Shown here piece after piece: positions 23,502 through 36,404 of a stretch of DNA of 64,000 nucleotides. The position numbers and the translations under genes were made by a program. The stretch comes from Erigeron canadensis (taxonomy: Eukaryota; Streptophyta; Magnoliopsida; Asterales; Asteraceae): the NCBI RefSeq assembly GCF_010389155.1, contig NC_057765.1, positions 19,858,270 through 19,922,269 on the forward strand. The letters are read 5' to 3'. The notes beneath the pieces were generated by a model. That model searched no databases. It worked only from the letters and a program-made list of their open reading frames with translations, and was not told the DNA's origin. Within the stretch, counting starts at the first letter, position 1, and the number at the start of each line of letters is the position of its first letter.

Positions 23502-24271
23502 AGTAAAATAGTAAAAGGGAGAGGAAAAATAAAAGTTTTTGAAAGGGATTATTGAGAATGACAGTGATATTAGAGATAAATACTCGTATTAAACTAATTT
23601 GCCTAACTATTCTCTCTCTATATCTATCTCACATTAGAGGAGAAATTTGAAAAAAAATTAAAAGAGAAAGGACGATTGATTAGGCAAAACAACGCTTACA
23701 GTGTACTTTGATCCGACATTAAATGGAAAGTTCTCTCCTGTCTTCAACTTTCAACAAAAAAATTTGATCATTTACAATTTTTTTTAATATAGTTTAAGAT
23801 GAAACAGTGGTAACAGGCGGCTAAGAGCATGGGGAAGGGTTTAAAAATTAAATGCACTTGTAAACCACATTACTATATTAACCTGCCTCTAATCAAATCA
23901 TCAAACCTTCCCTCTTCCCTCTTTCCTATATACACACATACACCACTTTTTGAGAACATCCAAGTCTGATTGTTTCTGGAAAAAAAAAATTAAACACCAA
24001 ATACACATTACATACATACACACAGTATAAACACTAACAAATACAGACCAATTTCGTCAGCAGATGATCAACAAAAAGGCTCTAACATAATTCATTGGTT
24101 GACACGTAATTTTTTGTGACCTAAGCGGTCAATCTCCTCTTTTAAGAGAAGGAGATTCTTTTTTTTTTTCTCCATTTGTAATTCAGCTACTTCTATTAGT
24201 ATGATTATGTAAGATTACATGATTGCATACGACAAAAAGTTGGAAGTGACTTTGTAATTTCTAAAAGAGCC
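23502..24271 (+). other. Intergenic stretch upstream of the RPA-like gene
   Basis: AT-rich, no gene seen. It should contain the upstream region of the RPA-like gene (- strand). An inverted repeat AATCTCCTCTTTTAAGAGA (about 24131-24149, continuing AGGAGATT) lies before a T run; I cannot assign a role. Confidence 0.4.
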
Positions 24272-24807
24272 TGTGTTAGATATGGCTATCAAAGTTTAGG
24301 ATTGTTTGATAAGGTGTATTCACATTCCTAAGTTTAGGATATCGAGTGGCGGCTGAAGGAGATCATTAGAAGTCGAGTCTGTTGGTAACTCTAAATATCT
24401 ATTCCTTTAAGTTTAGGATTGTCTGATGGCGTGTATTCACATTCCTAGTTTATGTTGGACTTTAAGTCCTAGTTAGAGTCGAAATCAATTATGTGTGGCT
24501 ATATAAAGCCTTATAGTTTTCATTAACTAGGTATATGAGTATCAAACAAATACAATTGTTTTAGACTTTTAGTTGAGTCTTTAATTAATAGAAGTCATAG
24601 TAGCAGAAAGTTTACTTCGGTTGTTCTTTTACATCATTGGTTATCTAGTTGCTCGTTAAAAGTCTCCTTCGTGTCACCGTTTTGTGTTTCTATCGAACAT
24701 CGAGCATAGTGTTTACCTTTGAGTCAAGTTTTGTTTATTTAGAGTTTATTAAACGAATTTAGTTTCCCACTCTTTATAATTTAACAGTAACGACAACAAA
24801 AGCAACA
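24272..24807 (+). repeat. Probable solo LTR (copia-like), decayed
   Basis: A TG...CA bounded block starting TGTGTTAGATATGG, with a TATATAAAG box near 24500 and a downstream region resembling U5. The flanks are AGAGCC (24266-24271) and AGAACC (24808-24813), an imperfect possible target duplication. A TAACA at 24785 is an alternative end. It contains an internal duplication (24292-24338 and 24409-24454, AAGTTTAGGATTGT...). No coding sequence follows, so a solo LTR is the simplest reading. Confidence 0.45.
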
Positions 24808-25134
24808 AGAACCATAGGAAGATGCTTAAGCAAACCAAGTACATTTTTAAATTTATAAGATCATGAGTTCACTGTTTCCTTTGTGCTTTAAATTTTGATG
24901 TTTATGACATAGTACAAATTCAATGTATTTAGTTACCAATAGTGTTACCTGCATTTTTCCCAAGTCTATGGACGAGGTATGTTTACCTGCAGTAAAGTCT
25001 ATGGCTCGCATAGGTTGACTTTAAGATTTATGGTTTGAATGAGTAATTTATAGAATAGGTTATAACTAAAAATATTTGTTGCCTTAAAATTCATGTATGT
25101 TGTTTTGTGATTTCAATTCTTGTTTAATTTATTT

Positions 25135-25960
25135 AGAGCTGAGTCGACCACAGATGATAAGACTTATTGTTACCCGTATTATATCCCAAAGCAGATTTCT
25201 TAAAGTTCCTAAAGCTATATGCGTACATGCTATTATGTGATTTATTCTAACGGTGGATGTAACATGCTTGACACGAGGGATCTTAACCTTGTTCATGCCT
25301 GCACTAGAGATAAGACCCTTGTGTAGATGTCTAAGCACATGAGAAGTCTGAAAGAGACCTTGAAGCTGCATTTAAGTTTTCTCACCCCTAGGTAAGTCAA
25401 AGTCATTGACTGTTATAAAAAACAACATGCACTAGTTATAATTTAAGAGACACAATTTATATTGTTCAGGTAGTTAAGTTCATTGAGCCACAGCTGAGAC
25501 TTGCTATAAAAGCAGGGAAGCAGAAGAAGTTAAAAAGGGGTATAAACTCTACTTAGCTTCTGAAAGAACAATGGACTACTCCGTAACTTGTCTGAAGCTC
25601 ATAGTGATGCAATTTCCACATATTCTTCCTATAGAAAGGTATGTGCCTATGTGTACCATTTACAATACAACGTGGAGTTCCAAAACCAATATAGAGATGA
25701 ATTAACCATACGATTTATAGATACAATATTGTGTTTAATCTTTATCGGACACTTGATCAGTCTTATTTGATTTGTACAGGCAGCTCCTTGGTAGTCTAGC
25801 TATAAATGTTGAGCTCTTCAAGGCAGACATTATGCTCATATGAAAACAGGGCCCCGTGATTTGTTTCTTCACTTTCTGATGATAATATCCGTTCTTATAT
25901 TGTGAGGTCTTCTTACATCTAGAATGTATTTTGCAGGACGTGAAGAAGCTTATTAAGGTA
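25135..25960 (+). pseudogene. Unidentified spliced coding relic
   Basis: A frame from about 25135 reads codingly with three stops (TYCYPYYIPKQI, NLVHACTRDKTLV, MRSLKETLKLHLSFLTPR) and ends at an AG/GTAAGT donor near 25392. Further exon-like pieces follow: KFIEPQLRLAIKAGKQKK (about 25470-25535), NLSEAHSDAISTYSSYRK with a GTATGT donor at about 25639, and LLGSLAINVELFKADIM after an ACAG acceptor near 25779. I do not recognise the family. Amino-acid composition and splice-like borders suggest a decayed gene rather than chance, but the evidence is weak. Confidence 0.3.
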
Positions 25961-26741
25961 TGCACTAAAGTTTGCACATGTTTGTGGCGCGATTGTGCCT
26001 TTCTGTAACATTGATTTATGCACAGTTGCTAGTGGTGCTTGATGCTCATTTATAGTTTTACACATTTAGTCTTGCCAAGTGTTAAAGTTCAGTTTTGCTA
26101 AGTGTTCGTATTTCAGTTATTTGTATATTGTGATATATTATATTATATGGTATGTATTTATATAACTATATTAGTCAATAAACTAATATAATTGTGTATT
26201 CCAAGTGCATTGCTATGATTTTTGTTGTGGATATACTTTCAATGACGCCTCCTTTTTATTTTTGTGATGTGTTGAAATTTTGATGGAATAACGACCATAA
26301 TTATGCGTTGAAATTTTGTTAGTAACACCCCCCTTACTATTTTTCACTCCTCATTCTCAACCAATTCTTTTATGCTACCTCAGTTATCCTCATATCACAT
26401 TTTACTATTTGATGACAACCCATCCCCACCACCCCTCATACTACATTATACCTTATAATAAATAAAAAAAGAAAATAAAAATGTAGGTGATGGTCACCCA
26501 CGCACGGGGTAGTTACTCTCAACTCAATCCCTTTGCCGCATTTTTTTTATGGCAGTGGTGGTCATGTGTGGCACCACACCTGTACGTCACTCGCCAAACT
26601 TCCACCCACTGTCAACATGCTTATACATATGATTAAGCGTAATGCTTGCAAAGTGATAAATAATATATGATGTTGTTTCATACTTCTTCCTAATGATCAG
26701 TTTTCTATAAATTATACTATTTGGTGTTCAGATAATGACCA

Positions 26742-28017
26742 GTAAACAGTGAATATTGAAACGCCTTTGGATAATGATGGTGATCCTCTTGTCATCACTA
26801 CAGATGAAGCAGTTGCTGCACATGGTGTCCCCCCTTGGAACTGGAGAGAAAACCCTGGAAATGGTATATACTTTATTTTCCGGCCATCTGATGCAAATGA
26901 TAGCTCTTGAATCATAAAAAATATGCACTAGAAAGGGCGGTTGTGGTCTATTTATATGGAAGATGTTCAAGCATGGTTATACTTGGGTGCCAATGGTTTG
27001 AGGGGGAAAGAAAAGTCCAAATATGAAACGGCATGAAATTTTTGAAACGTTTAAAAATTTATCCAAGGTATATTTAGACATGTAGTGTTCGTTTTTATGA
27101 AAAAAAGAAAAGGATTACTTTTTTAATTAGAGTATATTATTATGATCATGGTAAGTGTGACCAAAGGACAGAAAAGTGCAGGCGGGTTAACTCAATTTGT
27201 GTTGACAAAGGTCTAAACTAAATCCTATTGACCCAACCCAACCAACCTTTATGAGCAGATGGCTACGAGCAGATGGCCCATTTTGTCACCTCTACTAAGG
27301 TCCTTGTATTAGAAACAAGGGGCTGAGTTTTCATGGATTGCTAAATAGATCCACCCTCAGCTTTTTAGCATCTTTCTGAGCATTCTGCAGGTGCTGAAGG
27401 TCAGTCGTCTTATGGGAGGATAATAACTGTGAAATGTGGAGAGTAGACAAAAAGGATTGGTGTTGATGGATCAGCAAAAGCAATAAAAGAGGCAATAAAA
27501 TCTGCTTTTGGCTTAAGATCAAAACGGGCATTTTGGTTGGAAGATGAAGAGAGTATCATCCATGCACTAGACAGGAGCATTCCTGTGGGGACTTACCATC
27601 TTCACCTAGATGAAGGTACTCCTACAGTATCTATATACATAGCTAACGTATCTCATGTGGATGTGGCAATTTCATCCGTTTACTTGTAAATTGGTCGATT
27701 CGGGTTGGTAATCTTCTCTTTCATCTTTTTTAATCTCTAATAGGCTTGAAAAAACATCATCTTGAGAGATAAATTGGTCGATTCGGGTTGGTATTCTTCC
27801 ATGCAGGAGTCTCTATAAAGATTTGCAACTACGATGAATCCGGACGTATAGCAGTTCGTACTGAAGACAAAACCTTTTATACAGAGGAGGAGTGTTAAAT
27901 GGGTATCTTCGCGAGTTGTCAGGCTTAAGAGAGATAAATGGGTATCGAAGTGTTAACAATGTGGATGATTTATGTCTCGGTGCCGTTTATCAAGGTTTGA
28001 GACTAATGAAGGACTAG
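26742..28017 (+). pseudogene. Trihelix GT-1-like transcription factor relic (C-terminal part)
   Basis: Three exon-like segments. At 26742-26863 the text reads [20 protein letters not shown] ... GVPPWNWRE. At 27391-27615 it reads GRIITVKCGE, then a TAG, then [20 protein letters not shown] ... FWLEDEE. At 27807-28017 it reads SIKICNYDESGRIAVRTEDK, a frame change near 27895, then LRELSGLREINGYRS ... GAVYQGL and stop. This order matches the C-terminal region of plant trihelix GT-1 factors as I remember it. The trihelix DNA-binding part is not found upstream. Retained introns (donor GGTACT, acceptor TGCAG) argue for a genomic copy rather than a processed pseudogene. Confidence 0.6.
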
Positions 28018-31000
28018 AAATCATTTGTTGCCATCTATTTTTTGGAGTAACAATGAGGAATAAAGTTAACACGAGTAGACAACTGAATATGGCTTCCTTT
28101 TCTATCATTCAGTGTAGCCTGAGTCCTAGATCTCTAAGAATTTTTTCACATGTATTTTGTGTTGTACAGAACTACAGATTTAGGAGCAACTTTTGTTAGC
28201 ATAAGATCTTCGCAGTTGATTAGCAATGACGAATGTGGAGTTGTTATTTAACCCAACAGATTAAAAAAGATGTTAACGAGGAAGATTATGTTTTTTGTTA
28301 ACATAGGTATCTGACCCGCTTTATAACCCAACTAATCCAGGGCAACCACCAGCTTTGTGGGTAGCATGGAATCATCGCGGGTGAACCACCCATTTTGGAA
28401 GATCCTGAACACAACATAAATGTCACATCATTTTTTTTTTTAATCCTAGACACACCATCTGTCCATCCGATACGATCTGACATTATGACTTACTAGAAGA
28501 CAGACCACTCCTCATACAGGTTCATGCATAATAATACGAAAGTAAAGTCTCTTATTGTCTCTTGTTCTTGGAGTCTCACACTCTCACCCACTCTACTGGT
28601 TACTATCCTTGAGAGTTTGTAGGTTTTCTCTGTAAACCTATCACCATCTTACCTTGTTGTGCGTCGTCCTGGTCCTGAACGACCTTGAGTGAAGGAAAAA
28701 AGTTGAACCATCTCTTATATCCACCCCAATCAGCATCTACATGTAGATGACCTGACACTTTCTGTTCTAAATGCAGCGGCGTACTATGTTGATCCATCCA
28801 CATCAGACGATGCCAAACATGACTCATTTTGGGAGGCCTGCTCATTTTGGCTGGTTACCCTACCCATCAATTTGATTACAAAATTTAAAATAGACAAGAT
28901 TCTATCAAAATGTAGAAATGGTACAAAAAATCTCTGGACACCATATTTCAAAGTTCAAACTATGGGAAAAAACTCATACCTCTTATTGATTGGCTTGACA
29001 ATCTCCTAAAGTGACAAATTGCGATGCCATTGGAGTTACTATTTGGTCGAGTTCTTTAGAATTTAGGCTGCTATCAAACTATCATCATTTCAAATCTATG
29101 AAAATCAAAATATAACATATATTAATAGCATGTCATGTGTCATCTTTGCTACACGTTTGTACCTACGTTGATTGTACTTTTCTCTGATTGTTTGCAACTT
29201 AAAATGAGGGCATTTACAAACAAGTGCGTGCAGGGCCTTGACACATTCTTGTAAATCTGATGGTTGGTACAGAGTATAATTCCTCAGAATTAAATTCCAT
29301 GGTTTCGTGATGGAGTAAGTAAAAATCTTGCTACGAAAATTGCCGATGCAGCAATGAGAGAAGGCGCATAACGTAGCATATTATACCTGTGAAGAGACAA
29401 GTCATATATATAGCTTGCTAATATAATATAGATGAGTAAACTATGCGTACTAGATTGACTTATGTCAGATGTTATACTGGTTTATATAACTGCTAATAAA
29501 GCACATAATATTTTTTGACTTAAGGAAGAGTCAAAACACATATTTAAAAACTACGCTTATAATACATCACTTTGTAGGAAAAACACATGAATCAACGGTT
29601 TGACTAGTTCTTTGGTTTGAACATTCTTGTAGGATTCCGATATATGCAACTTGGGCTTGAGTCCAGTTTTTAAGCACACACAATGATACAGCCCATACCT
29701 TAGTAGTTAACATTTCATTTCTAGAGTTAAACTTTTATACAGCAGATACTTTAATATTTAAGAAGATGATGATTTGTACAAAACTGTTATCTATCTCCTT
29801 CTATAATATTAACTTTTAGCAGATAGTTAAAATTTGCAGATGATCATGTGTTAAAATAAGATTTTGGAACCACTTTCAGGGCCCTTTATAGTAACTTTGA
29901 CTGGTTTTATGGGTTTTCTAGGAATTGCCTATCTTTCAAGTACTCATACAGCATAACATAGCACATATGTTAAGGACCACATTACCATTTGTTTAGAGAT
30001 GGGCAGTTCCGTACCTGTTGGAAACAGAAATTCTTAATCAGGTCGACTCTGGGTTAACCAAAAATAGTTTTTGCATTTTTATAGGTAACTAGTGTGTCAA
30101 ATTGATAGCAAAAATTAGGTTGTTACAATTATATTCAATTTTTTTTGAAAGAAGACCAATGTCCCGTTAGACATACGATATAGCCTAAACAATCCACCAT
30201 TCATAACTAAATGGGTCAAAATTGTCACCTCTACAATGGGTTATTGCAAAGTTCTTATACACAGTGTGCCTCCGAGAATATCCAATTCATAAAAGGTAAA
30301 TGCGTGTTTCACAACATACATCGGCTATGGCTACAATGTCCATCTTCGTACTCTTATCTATCTCTTCAAATTCAAATTGGTATACAAGTCACTTTGGTTA
30401 GCTTTTTGTGAATATTCGTAAAATATATAACATATTATTGAAAACATTTTCGAATTACATGATACAACAAGAACTTAAAAAGTTAATTTCCAAAGCGGGA
30501 ATTTGTAATATCAAGTATGCTTGCTACATAAGAAGGCCTCAATAAGAGCATAAGAAACTCAACCATTGTCTTTCTAACGTTTCAGCCACGTAAGTGTCAC
30601 ATCACTTCCCCGTCTTTTTTGGGATAGTGTTTCCAATCTTACAACCCTTATATCCTTCTACAGTTTTCGAGTTTGATTAGTAGTTTAATAAAATAAAATA
30701 AAAAGATGACAGAATAGTGTTCTTTACAGGGTCAACTCACCCGGGCTGCTTATGGGTTAATATTAAGATTTGTTTGCTTCTTATAATTTTCTGACAAGAG
30801 AACACTTAATTAGTTAGGATAGAGGGTCTTATTTTATTACGCCTAGATCTATGCTTCTATTTGAGTGTAACCTTGACTTCTACCAAAGATCGTTTGTAGG
30901 TTTTGATGTTTGGCTATAGATAAACAAAGAGATTATTAAGAGTAAATTAGGATTTATGAAGATGCAGTTCATGTCAAAATGAGTAAATTCGTAAGACATA

Positions 31001-34000
31001 TCAGATGCCCAGACGGGGCTGAGTTTGGCCTGCCACGTCAACACTTTTTTGTCCGTGTTTTTGAATGTTATAAGTAAGGTTTAAGCATTTATCAGATGCC
31101 AAGACGGGGCTGAGTTTGGGATGTTTTAAGCATTTATTGGAGAACACTTTCTTATTTATCTAGATTTAAATTTAATCTGTTTGATGTGTTGGAAATAACA
31201 AACAACCCGATTCATCCCACTTCATAGTAGTGCGGTCAAAATGCCAGTTTTCGCACTCTTCTTTCCAGGAGTGAAGCAGGCCGTGTTATCAAGTTGAGTC
31301 CTGTAACTTAAGTCTAGCTTAACTCTCATTAGCTATCTCATGCTCTAGATCACATCATTGGCATTTTAGCTACGTCAATGTTGCTAAAATTGTGATTTCT
31401 TTGCTCTGAAAAATGAAAATATGGAGTATGAATTATATAGTCAGAAGCAAGGAGATTTAATCTCAATTAGCCAAATCGTCTATTGCCACTTCACAAAGCA
31501 GATACAAATGTATCATGTTTTTTTATAGCAAGAGTCATTATTCTTGGTTTACATATGTATATATATTTTCCTGTATCACCATTTTGGTGCTCAATTTTCT
31601 GTTATCCTGATTTACTTAAAGTCCTTTTTAGAAGCCAAAAATTACAATTCTAATATGTGACCTTGATTCTTTTTTTTCTCCAGTTCGGCGAGACGAGCCG
31701 TTTATCATTACTATAGACGTCAAATACTCAGATTATTGAAGTACAATAACAACAATGTTCAAACCCTTCAAAAACATGGTATGAAAGGTGTTAGATGTAG
31801 ATAGTCTCAATTGAGTCTCAATTGTTATAAAAGTGCATTGTGCATATTGAAAACATATTTTTTAAAAGTAGTGCAAACCCGGCCATGTTTAGGAATATGG
31901 CCCCTCAAATCTTGAATACATATGTTTAGACACAAGAACTTTGACCCCATTTTAGAATATCTGTATATAAAGATAATATACTACTTTGCAGAAAAAAAAT
32001 GTGTATCTTGGAGGTAGTGGATTCAAAAGAACATAGTGATTATATGATGCTTTAGGATTCTATAACAAGGTAGTGGTTGCACATACTCATTACTTGCCAT
32101 AATATTACCAAAATATGTTTCAAGTGTGATAATTACATTTTTCAAGTAATGATAAACATTGCAGTTGGAATTTTCCCATTTGAGTCAAGTGCTAGCTAAT
32201 GAGTCATATATTTGTTGTGGGTTATTAGAAATTTAGAAGGTGTGTAGTAGGGTCACTACTAGTCAAAACTCATTTGGATTTCAATCATTTCATATTAACT
32301 CATATAAATCTTCTAAAGCTAACACTTTTTTTCCAAATGACATCAACACCGCGACACTAATACGTACGACTATTATACGTGATGATTAACTCACCATCAA
32401 TTATAGTAAGGAAAAGCGGGGTCTATTGATATGATTTCAATTAGGTCACAACTATCTTCTTTTGACAATATATATTCTAACTTGTTTTTACAAACAACAA
32501 TACTCTAGGGGGAAATTATGCTCCACTATTAGGGCATAAACATCTCCTTTAAGTACTATTACTTGTGTGTATTTACCCAGCTGTATTTGACGATTTCATT
32601 TGTTTTCATTGTAAATGATCGATTAATTAGGTTTTATTCTGATAATATGAAAAATTCTGGTAAAAGTAGGAAAGAGTCAAACGGATTGAAAGTTGTAATA
32701 CATACAACCACCAATGTCATTTTATTATAGGTTTTTTATATTATCATTATTTAGAACAAGCATTGAAAGATGAAACCAAAGTTTGATTTGCAATATGACC
32801 GAAGAGTTTCTGGAGGCAGTCTCTTTACTTTCGGGTAGAAGTAAGACTGTTTATATCACTTTTCTCATACTGTCTCGTTGAAGACACGATTGGGTAAATG
32901 TTTGAATATTTAAACCATTTTTTTTCTTGTAACTTCAAGTGACAGTCATGCATTTCTATTATGATTTTGGTGCCCTGAACCTGACTTGGTCCGTTTCGAC
33001 CCATCCTAAACGTAAAAATTTCCATCTAAACTTCTTTAAACCTCTAGCTCAAATCAACGTAACTCGCTATCTTGCCACTTCGAATTAGCGATTGTTAACA
33101 AATAGCTCTTCTAGGCACAAAAGATGTCATTGGATGAGACATGTTAATTAAATTTGAATACATTTATGAACCATGACAAGGGAAAAGAATAAAACTGACA
33201 AAACATTGACTATCATTGAAGTTGAGATGGGAAGTCAACTTCCATTCCCATCACAATAAAACCAGGAAGAACAACTTAACAACAATAATGTATTTGACAT
33301 GACTTTGACGTAGTGCTAAAACTATGGTGAATGCATCTATCGTCATTGAGCACGCACAAAGCTTAAAAGCTGTATCATGATTTTCATATTCACATATGTT
33401 TCATTAAGCTTTCATGCCTCTTCGGATATAAGTGCATTGTAACAACTATTTCAACAACCATCAATTTTCTCCATTTTTACGCCAGTTAAAATGTGCACGC
33501 ACGTACAAAGCTTAAAAGATTAATACAGTAGATGTATAGGTCAGATAAAGGTATAGTACGTGATATGACTTCGTATAAATCGTGTGATTTTACAACTGTA
33601 AATTAGGTTCAGCGGCATTGATTCTTAAATCTTAATATACTAAACTCAGATTTTAGAGCAAACTGATATTTATAAAAAACTCACATCTCTAGGAGCATTT
33701 TACTCACATCTAAATTTGAACCAACGCCTTAAATTAAAGTTATAAGTCCCTCAATACTATTTTATCTATTGATGGTTGGTTACAACTTAAACACATAAAA
33801 AGTCATTTTACAGCTAAAAAACACGTAAAATTAAGGATGCCTAGGACACCAACCAGAAAGAAGGATCAGACAAAAGCTTCATATCTTCTGATATAAAAGA
33901 GAAACTGTTGTTCTTTTGGCTAGCCACTATTCCAGAGAGTGAAAGCAGGGATAAAAGTACAAGTTTTTGTTGCATTGGCTATAAGTTGTTTTAGCAGAAA

Positions 34001-34523
34001 TGTGTTTTATAGGGTATAAAGAAAGTTGGTATGGGTAAAGGAAATAGCTTTGTTTAGAGCCACCACAGGAATCTTTTTCTCAAGATTGTACAAGTACTCA
34101 GTGTTGCCTGCCTACTTTTCCATGATTGTTTCACAACTGAAATGATTAGTTACTTCCCTTTAATGTATTTCTCCCTTTCATCATATCAACACAAAAAAAA
34201 AAAAAAAGAAAAATACATCTTATTTCTTTCTCTTTTTTATTTTTTTAAACACAACACTTTTTAACTTAGAAATATCTTATGGATCCTTCAAGGCATCATT
34301 TTCTTTAGATAAACATACACCATTATTTCACTGTCAAGGTATTAGTTTTTCAAATATATTTACCACAATTTACAATTGTTTTGCGTAGTATATGGCCAGA
34401 CCGACAATATATAGACAATAGAAGTAATTAATAAGTTTGAAAGACAATAAAATGATCGGAGGTGATTCATATGCTATCTTTTTAGCTGTACACAACAAAC
34501 GTGACTCATAATATTATATAATA
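28018..34523 (+). other. 6.5 kb without a supported gene
   Basis: AT-rich sequence with only short random frames on both strands. Small local duplications occur (for example around 31005-31032 and 31091-31118, sharing GACGGGGCTGAGTTTGG). No domain, LTR pair, tRNA or clear transposon terminus is seen. Confidence 0.5.
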
Positions 34524-34815
34524 GGGATAAGTGCGTGAAACAGTAGATAACTAAGATCGAAAAGTTATAATATGCACGAACTATTTACAAACTCTATTGT
34601 ATACATGAACTTTGTAAAAATGTTCAAATTGTGTAATTAACTATGATTGACCAATGAAAAATTAACACGTGACACCTCATATGAGGTACCACGTATATCA
34701 CGTTACATGATTTGAACATTTTTACTAAGTCCGTGCATACAATAGAGATTCTGAAAAGTTCGTGGACGCTATAACTTTTCGGTCTCACTTATATACATTT
34801 TGGCGCACTTATCCC
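34524..34815. mobile_element. Fold-back MITE with long terminal inverted repeats (292 bp)
   Basis: The left end starts GGGATAAGTGCGTG and the right end is CGCACTTATCCC. The two halves are imperfect inverse complements almost to the centre: GACCGAAAAGTTATA-like, CTATTGTATRCA-like and GTAAAAATGTTCAAAT segments recur inverted. The centre is a palindrome CCTCATATGAGG at 34674-34685. No coding capacity. A clear flanking duplication is not visible. Confidence 0.7.
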
Positions 34816-34831
34816 TTTTAGGATATAAGCA

Positions 34832-35321
34832 TATTATCAAATAAACAATCACGAGAACGCAGCGGAAAGAAACGTATATGCAATATAATAATTAAGAAAG
34901 CAGGAAATTGAAAGTGTACCTTTTAGCTTAGCTTCCAATAAAATAATAATAAGATTATTATAATAAGTTAGGGTTTAAAGTAAAACCTCTCTACGATTGC
35001 ATAGTTGACATCCTATGGTGTATGCTAGTACTTGATCAGGAACTCACAAAGCCATTGTGTGATACCCTTTGTATAAGAAAGTCGAAAATCGAAAACCCGT
35101 TGAGGAATGGGTTTCGACCGAATAGAACGAGAGGGAGAGGAGAGAAATTAATTGTTAGGGTTTTAATTCACAAATAACTTATGGAAAAACCCTAAACTTA
35201 GCCATATATTTATAGGCTTAATTCTTAGGGTTTATAACTTAATGGGCAAGTTGAGTTAAGGTGAAAAACCCAGTGGAAGTTTTGCCCCCCCCCCCCTTCC
35301 CCAAATTTTGGAATTGGAAAC
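34832..35321 (-). repeat. Left piece of old copia-type LTR F, interrupted by elements C and E
   Basis: On the - strand this piece is the end of an LTR: it finishes with TTTCCGCTGCGTTCTCG, a sequence type common at the 3' end of plant copia LTRs. The LTR start, TGTTAAAATATGATCACG, is at 62085 on the same strand. Between them lie C (duplication GAAAC) and E (duplication CTTAT). Removing both restores a continuous LTR-like block of about 720 bp (34832-35321, 58761-58837, 61943-62085). The left boundary is approximate. A run of 14 C residues sits near 35285. Confidence 0.5.
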
Positions 35322-36334
35322 TGTTGAGTTCTAATGCTATTTGTAAATTTGGTGATGACAAATCTGATGTATAAACACTCAGACTAAGCTGACACAGTTT
35401 GCGATCTGTAACTGACCCAGATCATGCTTCATATATTTTAATTGTTTATCCAATGGAAGAAAGTGTTGTTCAAGCTGCATCAATTGGTCATAGCATTCAA
35501 TCCAAGTCGAAGAGGAGGATTGAAGATAGAAGACCAAGCTGATAGTGGAAGTCAGCTTCGGATTAGCAGTCTGCTTAAAAACACTTGGACATATTTGCTC
35601 CTGACAAACGAGTAATCTGTGTCTGACAATCAAGTGAAGAATGACAACCTAGATTTTGTTGATAAGAACAAATAACGTGACTAGGAAGGTTTCTAGAATC
35701 TAGGTTGGTGACACATATACATATGCGTGTCCATACTCTTATTAGAAGATCAAAATATCGTGCTGCAGTTTTTGGGGACCACAAGTACGATGAAGGCACG
35801 ATCAAATATTCCTTTGATTGTCCAACAGAAGAAGAATACGTGGCTTAATTGGATATCAAGAGAATAATGGTTTTCGCCTATAAAAGCCACATTCCTTGTA
35901 TTCATAGTGTGACATTTCCTTAGAATCATTCTTTGTACAAGTTTTTTCTGCTCTTACACACAACTTAGCCTGTAAGAAGTCAGCTTAGGCTGCTTCTCTT
36001 GAGCAAGAACTTATTGATTGTTGTTTGTCATTTCAGGGGTTGTTTAGATATTGTAGGTTATCTTGTTTCTGCAACAACCCTGTAATTCTTTGTATAGATT
36101 ATATCTTAATAAAGGATTACATTTGAAAACCACAATTTGCGTTCAAGAATAATTGTTTACTGCTTTACTATTTTATTGATTCTAGTTACTTAAAATTTAT
36201 ATTTTGCAATCTGAATCTTTAAAGCTTTATTTCAAAAGATAGTTAAGAATTAGGGAAAAGTTGTATTCACCCCCCTCTACAACTATTTGTGTTCACTATA
36301 CTTTGGTATATTGATAAACTTCTGGGACATAATA
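35322..36334 (+). repeat. 5' LTR of element C (1013 bp)
   Basis: Starts TGTTGAGTTCTAATGC and ends GGACATAATA, so the terminal dinucleotide is TA rather than CA; the 3' LTR has the same ending. It lacks a 36-bp segment after TATAAACACT that is present in the 3' LTR and in element B. It ends two bases before the PBS. Confidence 0.92.
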
Positions 36335-36336
36335 AG

Positions 36337-36349
36337 TGGTATCAGAGCC
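36337..36349 (+). other. Primer-binding site of element C
   Basis: TGGTATCAGAGCC, two bases after the 5' LTR, complementary to the initiator-methionine tRNA 3' end. Confidence 0.92.
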
Positions 36350-36404
36350 AGGTTAAGAATTAACTTGACTTGATCCTTGCTTATTTTCCTTATAGTAAAG
36401 CAAA

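Noticed and set aside
24131..24157. Inverted repeat followed by a T run, resembling a terminator
   Set aside because: This is plant nuclear DNA without a polymerase III gene in front of it; probably chance or a MITE remnant.
28298..28845. Minus-strand open frames of 61 and 80 codons
   Set aside because: No domain, no splice context or neighbours that support coding; treated as random frames.
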